Shown: in pieces, positions 56,290 to 64,000 of the stretch
Numbering within the stretch: position 1 is the first letter of the stretch
How the letters are laid out: the number at the start of each line of letters is the position of its first letter
Assembly (NCBI GenBank): GCA_007844125.1
Contig: CM017573.1
Span: 1,178,001 to 1,242,000 of the forward strand
Length of the DNA stretch: 64,000 nucleotides
Direction of reading: 5' to 3'
Source: Sinonovacula constricta
Taxonomy: Eukaryota > Mollusca > Bivalvia > Cardiida > Solecurtidae
The notes under the pieces: generated by a model
The model's database searches: none
Seen by the model: the letters and a program-made list of their open reading frames with translations, nothing else
Told to the model about the DNA's origin: nothing
Position numbers and translations under genes: made by a program

Positions 56290-56745
56290 CATAAATTTGT
56301 GGGCCTTAGAATTCTCCGACTGCCGCTACCTGTAGCGGGATAAGAACCCTCCAAAGGTAGCCCACCTGTTTGCCGTGGGTGGCGACCCAGTATCTCTACG
56401 ACGAGGGGATCCTGGTGGTTGGAGTCTTTGTTGGCTTGTCAGGATATTGACACATAACGACCCTGACCAACACTACTACTTTGGCACTAAGTTGTGGGGT
56501 AGACGGGCGGGGTACTGGTCCTGTATCCCCAATCGGCTAACCCCTCGGCCGGTGCTGGGTTAGCTTTAACTCCCTTTCGTTCTACTTTCTTGCCTTCGAC
56601 TTTCCACTCCTTTTCCCCCTTTTCTGTCTTCAAATAAACCATGTTCCGTAAACTCCCTTTCTCAACTTTTCAATTTTTAACTATAACCCAGCTACCAGTC
56701 GACACCCCCTTTACGGATCAATCTGGCATTTTGTATGATTTATAG
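56290..56745 (+). mobile_element. Jockey-type LINE 5' UTR fragment
   Basis: Plus-strand homologue of 3085-3475 (complement), extending about 200 bp further 5'. It ends after GCATTTTGTATGATTTATAG, before any ORF1, and joins the satellite array within a few bases. Confidence 0.75.
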
Positions 56746-56749
56746 TAAG

Positions 56750-59700
56750 GTCAAAATGGCGGACGTGTAGTCCCCCTATGGAGGCATTCGTATTAAAAGG
56801 GGGCTGGGCCAGAGCTCCGGAACGGGAAGTCCTAGGCCAAAACGGTTTTCGTTGCCAGGAAGTTCAACCCAGGTCCCAGGTTCGTGCCGAGTTTCAGGTC
56901 TCTGGGAGCAAAAGAAGGGGCAAAATGGCGGACGTGTAGTCCCCCTATGAAGGCATTCGTATTGAAAGGGGGGTGGGCCCGAGCTCCGGAACGGGAAGTC
57001 CTAGACCAAAACGGTTTTCGTTGCCAGGAAGTTCCACCCCGGCCCCAGCTTCGTGCCGAGTTTCAGGTCTCTGGGGGCAAAAAAGGGGACAAAATGGCGG
57101 ACGTGTAGTCCACCTATGGAGGCATTCGTATTAAAAGGGGGGTGGGCCCGAGTTCCGGAACGGGAAGTCCTAGGCCAAAACGGTTTTCGTTGCCAGGAAG
57201 TTCAACCCAGGTCCCAGGTTCGTGCCGAGTTTCAGGTCTCTGGGAGCAAAAGAAGGGGCAAAATGGCGGACGTGTAGTCCCCCTATGGAGGCATTCGTAT
57301 TGAAAGGGGGGTGGGCCCGAGCTCCGGAACGGGAAGTCCTAGACCAAAACGGTTTTCGTTGCCAGGAAGTTCCACCCCGGCCCCAGGTTTGTGCCGAGTT
57401 TCAGGTCTCTGGGGGCAAAAAAAGGGGCAAAATGGCGGACGTGTAGTCCACCTATGGAGGCATTCGTATTAAAAGGGGGGTGGGCCCGAGCTCCGGAACG
57501 GGAAGTCCTAGGCCGAAACGGTTTTCGTTGCCAGGAAGTTCCACCTCGGCCCCAGGTTCGTGCCGAGTTTCAGGTCTCGGGGGGCAAAAAAAGGGGCAAA
57601 ATAGCGGACGTGTAGTCCCCCTATGAAGGCATTCGTATTAAAATGGGGGTGGGCCTGAGCTCCGGAACGGGAAGTCCTAGGCCAAAACGGTTTTCGTTGC
57701 CAGGAAGTTCCACCCCGGCCCCAGGTTCGTGCCAAGTTTCAGGTCTCTGGGGGCAAAACAAAGGTGCAAAATGGCGGACGTGTAGTCCCCCTATGGAGGC
57801 ATTCGGATTAAAAGGGGGGGGGGGGGGGGGGCGGGCGGAGCTATGGAACGGGTTGTCCTAGACCAAAACGGTTTTCGTTGCCAGGAAGTTCCACCCCGGC
57901 CCCAGGTTCGTGCCGAGTTTCAGGTCTCTGGGGGAAAAAGGGGCAAAATGGCGGACGTTTAGTCCTCTATGGAACCATTCGTATCAAAAGCGGGGTGGGC
58001 CTGAGCTCCGGAACGGATGTCCTAGGCCAAAACGGTTTTCGTTGCCAGGAAGTTCCACCCCGGCCCCAGGCTCGTGACGAGTTTCAGGTCTCTGCGGGGC
58101 AAAAAAAGGGGCAAAATGGCGGACGTGTAGTCCCCCTATGGAGGCATTCGTATTACAAGAGGGGTGGGCCCGAGCTCCGGAACGGGAAGTCCTAGGCCAA
58201 AACGGTTTTCGTTGCCAGGAAGTTCCACCCCGGCCCCAGGTTCGTGCCGAGTTTCATGTCTCTGGGGGCAAAAAAGGGGCAAAATGGCGGACGTGTAGTC
58301 CCCCTATGGAGGCATTCGTATTAAAAGGGGGGTGGGCCCGAGCTCCGGAACGGAAAGTCCTAGGCCAAAACGGTTTTCGTTGCCAGGAAGTTCCTCCCCG
58401 GCCTCAGGTTCGTGCCGAGTTTCAGGTCTCTGGGGACAAAAAAAGGGGCAAAATGGCGGACGTGTAGTCCACCTATGGAGGCATTCGTATTAAAAGAGGG
58501 GTGGGCCAGAGCTCCGGAACGGAAAGTCCTAGGCCAAAACGGTTTTCGTTGCCAGGATGTTCCACCCCGGCCCCAGGTTCGTGCCAAGTTTCAGGTCTCT
58601 GGGGGCAAAACAAAGGTGCAAAATTGCGGACGTGTAGTCCCGCTATGGAGGCATTCGGATTAAAGGGGGGGGGGGGGGGGGGGGGCGGTTGGAGCTATGG
58701 AACGGGTTGTCCTAGACCAAAACGGTTTTCGTTGCCAGGAAGTTCCACCCCGGCCCCAGGTTCGTGCCAAGTTTCAGGTCTCTGGGGGAAACAGGGGCAA
58801 CATGGCGGACGTTTAGTCCTCTATGGAACCATTCGTATTAAAAGCGGGGTGGGCCTGAGCTCCGGAACGGATGTCCTAGGCCAAAACGGTTTATCGTTGC
58901 CAGGAAGTTCCACCCCGGCCCCAGGCACGTGACGAGTTTCAGGTCTCTGGGGGGGGGGGGGGGGGGGGGGGGGCAAAAAAAGGGGCAAAATGGCGGACGT
59001 GTAGTCCCCCTATGGAGGCATTCGTATTACAAGAGGGGTGGGCCCGAGCTCCGGAACGGGAAGTCCTAGGCCAAAACGGTTTTCGTTGCCAGGAAGTTCC
59101 ACCCCGGCCCCAGGTTCGTGCCGAGTTTCATGTCTCTGGGGGCTAAAAAGGGGCAAAATGGCGGACGTGTAGTCCCCCTATGGAGGCATTCGTATTAAAA
59201 GGGGGGTGGGCCCGAGCTCCGGAACGGAAAGTCCTAGGCCAAAACGGTTTTCGTTGTAAGGAAGTTCCTCCCCGGCCTCAGGTTCGTGCCGAGTTTCAGG
59301 TCTCTGGGGGCAAAAAAAGGGGCAAAATGGCGGACGTGTAGTCCACCTATGGAGGCATTCGTATTAAAAGAGGGGTGGGCCAGAGCTCCGGAACGGAAAG
59401 TCCTAGGCCAAAACGGTTTTCGTTGCCAGGATGTTCCACCCCGGCCCCAGGTTCGTGCCGAGTTTCAGGTCTCTTGGGGCAAAAAAAGGGCAAAATGGCG
59501 GACGTGTAGTCCCCCTATGGACACCTTCGTATTAAAAGGGGGGTGGGCCCGAGCTCCGGAACGGGAAGTCCTAGACCAAAACGGTTTTCGTTGCCAGGAA
59601 GTTCCACTCCGGCCCCAGGTTTGTGCCAAGTTTCAGGTCTCTGGGGGCAAAAAAAGGTGCAAAATGGCGGACGTGTAGTCCCCCTATGGAGGCATTCGTA

Positions 59701-60552
59701 TTAAAAGGGGGGGGGGGGCGGGCGGAGCTATGGACAGGTAGTCCTAGACCAAAACGGTGTTCGTTGCCAGGAAGTTCCACCCCGGCCCCAGGTTCGTGCC
59801 GAGTTTCAGGTCTCTGGGGACAAAACAGGGGCAAAATGGTGGACGTGTAGTCCCCCTATGGACGCATTCGTATTAAAAGGGGGGTGGGCCCGAGCTCCGG
59901 AACGGGAAGTCCGAAGCCAAAACGGTTTTCGTTGCCAGGAAGTTCCACCCCGGCCCCAGGTTCATGCCGAGTTTCATGTCTCTTGGGGCAAAAAAAAGGG
60001 GCAAAATGGCGGACGTGTAGTCCCCCTATGGAGGCATTCGTATTAAAAAAGATGGGCCCGAGCTCCGGAACGGGAAGTCCTAGGCCAAAACGGTTTTCGT
60101 TGCCAGGAAGTTCCACCCCGGCCCCAGGTTCATGCCGAGTGTCATGTCTCTGGGGGCAAAAAAAGAGGCAAAATGGCGGACGTGTAGTCCCCCTATGGAG
60201 GCATTCGTATTAAAAGGGGGGTGGGCCCGAGCTCCGGAACGGAAAGTCCTAGGCCAAAACGGTTTTCGTTGCCAGGAAGTTCTTCCCCGGCCTCAGGTTC
60301 GTGCCGAGTTTCAGGTCTCTGGGGGCAAAAAAAGGGGCGAAATGGTGCACGTGTAGTCCACCTATGGAGGCATTCGTATTAAAAGAGGGGTGGGCCAGAG
60401 CTCCGGAACGGAAAGTCCTAGGCCAAAACGGTTTTCGTTGCCAGGATGTTCCACCCCGGCCCCAGGTTCGTGCCGAGTTTCAGGTCTCTTGGGGCAAAAA
60501 AAGGGCAAAATGGCGGACGTGTAGTCCCCCTATAAAGGCATTCGTATTAAAA

Positions 60553-60583
<31 letters not shown>

Positions 60584-62985
60584 CGAGCTCCGGAACGGGA
60601 AGACCTAGGCCAAAACGGTTTTCGTTGCCAGGAAGTTCCTCCTTGGCCCCAGGTTCGTGCCGAGTTTCAGGTGTCTTGGGGCAAAAAAGGGGCAAAATGG
60701 CGGACATGTAGTACCCCTATGGACGCATTCGTATTAAAAGGGGGGTGGGCCCGAGCTCCGGAACGGGAAGTCCTAGACCAAAACGGTTTTCGTTGCCAGG
60801 AAGTTCCACCCCGGCCCCAGGTTCGTGCCGAGTTTCAGGTCTCTGGGGACAAAAAAGGGCAAAATGGCGGACGTGTAGTCCCCCTATGGAGGCATTCGTA
60901 TTAAAAGGGAGCTGGGCCAGAGCTCCGGAACGTGAAGTCCTAGGCCAAAACGGTTTTCGTTGCCAGGAAGTTCCACCCCGGCCCCAGGTTCGTGCCGAGT
61001 TTCAGGTCTCTGGGGGCAAAAAAAGGGGCAAAATGGCGGACGTGTAGTCCCCCTATGGAGTCATTCGTATTAAAAGGGGGATGGCCCCGAGCTCCGGAAC
61101 GGGAAGTCCTAGGTCAAAACGGTTTTCGTTGCCAGGAAGTTCCACCCGGGCCCCAGGTTCGTGCCGAGTTTCAGGTCTCGGGGGGCAAAAAAAGGGGCAA
61201 AATGGCGGACGTGTAGTCCCCCTATGGACACATTCGTATTAAAAGGGGGGTGGGCCCGAGCTCCGGAACGGGAAGTCCTAGACCAAAACGGTTTTCGTTG
61301 CCAGGAAGTTCCACTCCGGCCCCAGGTTTGTGCCAAGTTTCAGGTCTCTGGGGGCAAAAAAAGGTGCAAAATGGCGGACGTGTAGTCCCCCTATGGAGGC
61401 ATTCGTATTAAAAGGGGGGTGGGCCCGAGCTCCGGAACGGGAAGTCCTAGGCCAAAACGGTTTTCGTTGCCAGGAAGTTCCACCCCAGCCCCAGGTTCGT
61501 GCTGAGTTTCATGTCTCTTGGTGCAAAAAAGGGGCAAAATGGCGGACGTGTAATCCCCCTATGGAGGCATTCGTATTAAAAGGGGGGTGGGCCCGAGCTC
61601 CGGAACGGGAAGTCCTAGGCCAAAACGGTTTTCGTTGCCAGGAAGTTCCACCCCAGCCGCAGGTTCGTGCTGAGTTTCATGTCTCTTGGTGCAAAAAGGG
61701 GCAAAATGGTGGACGTGTAGTTCCCCTATGAAGGCATTCGTATTAAAAGGGGGGTGGGCCCGAGCTCCGGAACGGGAAGTCCTAGGCCAAAACGGTTTTC
61801 GTTGCCAGGAAGTTCCACCTTGGCCCCAGGTTCGTGCCGAGTTTCATGTCTCTGGGGGCAAAAAAAGGGGCAAAATGGCGGACGTGTAGTTCCCCTATGG
61901 AGTCATTCGTATTAAAAGGGGGTGGGCCCGAGCTCCGGAACGGGAAGTCCTAGGCCAAAACGGTTTTCGTTGCCAGGAAGTTCCACCCCGGCCCCAGGTT
62001 CGTGCCGAGTTTCAGGTCTCTGGGGCCAAAACAGGGGTAAAATGGTGGACGTGTAGTCCCCCTATGGACGCATTCGTATTAAAAGGGGGGTGGGCCCGAG
62101 CTCCGGAACGGGAAGTCCTAGGCCAAAACGGTTTTCGTTGCCAGGAAGTTCCACCCCGGCCCCAGGTTCGTGCCGAGTTTCAGGTCTCTGGGGCCAAAAC
62201 AGGGGTAAAATGGTGGACGTGTAGTCCCCCTATGGACGCATTCGTATTAAAAGGGGGGTGGGCCCGAGCTCCGGAACGGGAAGTCCTAGGCCAAAACGGT
62301 TTTCGTTGCCAGGAAGTTCCACCCCGGCCCCAGGTTCGTGCCGAGTTTCAGGTCTCTGGGGCCAAAACAGGGGTAAAATGGTGGACGTGTAGTCCCCCTA
62401 TGGACGCATTCGTATTAAAAGGGGGTGGGCCCGAGCTCCGGAACGGGAAGTCCGAAGCCAAAACGGTTTTCGTTGCCAGGAAGTTCCACCCCGGCCCAAG
62501 GTTCATGCCGAGTTTCATGTCTCTGGGGGCAAAAAAAGGGGCAAAATGGCGGACGTGTAGTCCCCCTATGGAGGCATTCGTATTAAAAAGGATGGGCCCG
62601 AGCTCCGGAACGGGAAGTCCTAGGCCAAAACGGTTTTCGTTGCCAGGAAGTTCCACCCCTGCCCCAGGTTCGTGCCAAGTTTCAGGTCTCTGGAGGCAAA
62701 AAAGGGGCAAAATGGCGGACGTGTAGTCCCCCTATGGAGGCATTCGTATTAAAAAGGGGGAGGGGGGCGAGCTCCGGAACGGGAAGTCCTAGGCCAAAAC
62801 GGTTTCCGTTGCCAGGAAGTTCCACCCCGGCCCCAGGTTCGTGCCGAGTTTCATGTCTCTGGGGGCAAATAAAAGGGCAAAATGGCGGACGTGTAATCCC
62901 CTTATGGGGGCATTCGTATTGAAAGGGGGGTGGGCCCAAGGTCCGGAACGGGAAGTACTATGCCAAAACGGTTTTCGTTGTTACA
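56750..62985 (+). repeat. Satellite array, about 37 units of 169 bp
   Basis: Landmark AAAATGGCGGAC recurs at 56753, 56922, 57091, 57260 and so on to 62879, a 169-bp spacing with small changes caused mostly by variable G runs. Other constant words: GAGCTCCGGAACGGGAAGTC, CCAAAACGGTTTTCGTTGCC and CAGGTTCGTGCCGAGTTTCA. The array starts and stops mid-unit. Overlapping protein frames of about 74 codons in each unit (ending KMADV) are products of the repeat and are not called as genes. Confidence 0.97.
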
Positions 62986-64000
62986 GTACTGAAAATCATG
63001 AAATTGACAAACGGAACGGAGTGGAAATGGAATAGTTTTTTTGTTTCCTGTTGAAACGGAAACGGAATGCTATCGAAATGGAAATGATACGGAGCGCTAC
63101 AAACGCTTGAAACGGTCTAAACGGTATTAACGCTATAACCGGAGCGCTTGGAACGCTAGAAACGGTAGAAACGCAAAAATCGGAATGCTCGACTTATTTT
63201 CACTACCGCTTCAAACGTTTCTAGGTCACCCGATTATTTATAGTAACATTTCAACCATTTCTTTGTACGAATTAAATTTAAACGAACACAATAACTAGCT
63301 TCAATTTATCAACACAAACGCGCTTTTATATGTACTCTGCAGAACGAAATAACAAATAAAGCTTTATTATTATCAAAAAATCGTATTTATAAAACTCGTA
63401 CATTACAGTTCCAAAACCGCACAAATTGTCCAAGTCACCGTGTACCGTTAAAACAGAAACTGCACTAAAAATCACTCCGCACGATAAAACACACAATTTA
63501 ACTATAAAAGTGCGTTTCTGTCGAAACTGATGTTTTAATTAATTCCAATGAATAGCTTAACATCCGCCTTGGATCGACATTCTTAGTCTTCATTGTTTGG
63601 CATATGAAGATAGTGTGTACACAGCTGTCATTACACGTACGCGCGCGCAATGTCGCAGCATTTCCCGAGTTTGAATTTTTGCTAATTACTTTGTAGCTGC
63701 ATGGTCCGTTCCCGGATCAACTACGCCTGTCATTTTTGTGTGAACACACTTGCTAAAATTATTTTTCATTTACAAAGAATGCATTGCGTGGTACAAAATA
63801 AAGCTACTTAATGAAATTAAACGTCAACCAAAAGAAGGTAACACATCTCATATAACACAAAAACATAAAACAACTAAACATAAAACAAACAAACAATGCT
63901 GTGTATTTTTGCAAGGTGTGACCCAATCAAGAACCAATAACATCCTCTCCGGCACTCAGAGCCAATGACTAGTATGATCCGAAAGTTCAACGTCTGAATA
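62986..64000. other. Right-edge DNA with a short irregular repeat
   Basis: 63010-63190 is a cryptic repeat of GAAACGG/AAACGCT-type words in loose spacing. 63200-64000 is AT-rich with no recognised gene. Confidence 0.5.

Noticed and set aside
56884..62939. Dozens of 60-220 codon frames in the 169-bp satellite
   Set aside because: They repeat at unit spacing, occur on both strands and change frame with G-run length; they follow from the repeat.

Overview
This is a eukaryotic, animal-type genomic window made almost entirely of transposable elements and tandem repeats. No intact host gene is recognised, and there is no rRNA, CRISPR array or operon. The mix of jockey-type LINEs, Penelope-like elements (PLEs), a tRNA-derived SINE, many mariner-like elements, pogo, hAT, DIRS-like and Gypsy elements, plus AT-rich DNA with long satellites, suggests an invertebrate, most likely a bivalve mollusc. 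That assignment is inferred from element types and cannot be proved from the sequence alone.

Layout. 1-3475: jockey-type LINE on the minus strand (ORF2 runs off the left edge; ORF1 is frameshifted), joined to a mariner copy (3476-4937). 5885-8386: an old EN+ PLE with terminal direct repeats and a GIY-YIG remnant, carrying a SINE. 8582-9457: first of about eleven copies of a second PLE family, here called PLE-B. 9910-13090: two related minisatellites (47 and 53 bp) separated by a 1 kb MITE. 13770-15600: decayed pogo transposase, (TA)n and (GA)n tracts and a LINE tail. 15591-26529: one mariner copy (mariner B) swollen to about 10.9 kb by nested insertions: PLE-B contains a MITE, which contains a Gypsy element, and a second, long PLE-B copy with a nearly open reverse transcriptase follows.

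26729-28965: hAT element with a perfect 8-bp duplication. 29578-33395: PLE-B fragments, a pogo C-terminus and a GC-rich DNA transposon. 34500-37430: decayed DIRS-like element (RT, RNase H, tyrosine recombinase). 39400-41745: more PLE tails. 43134-53344: several mariner copies, a LINE RNase H region, a full-length SINE and unidentified remnants. 54270-55265: Mutator-like pseudogene. 56290-56745: jockey 5' UTR fragment running straight into a 6.2 kb array of 169-bp satellite units (56750-62985).

The elements interact mainly by inserting into one another. The observations most worth following are: (1) a phase-0 intron at the same codon boundary in every mariner-like copy that spans the site; (2) a 111-nt 3' module in PLE-B and related tails that looks like a conserved structured RNA with a compensatory base change; (3) a hammerhead-like core beside the terminal repeat of the EN+ PLE; (4) the four-level nest; (5) the 169-bp satellite carrying an AAAATGGCGGAC box in nearly every unit and fused to a retrotransposon 5' UTR.
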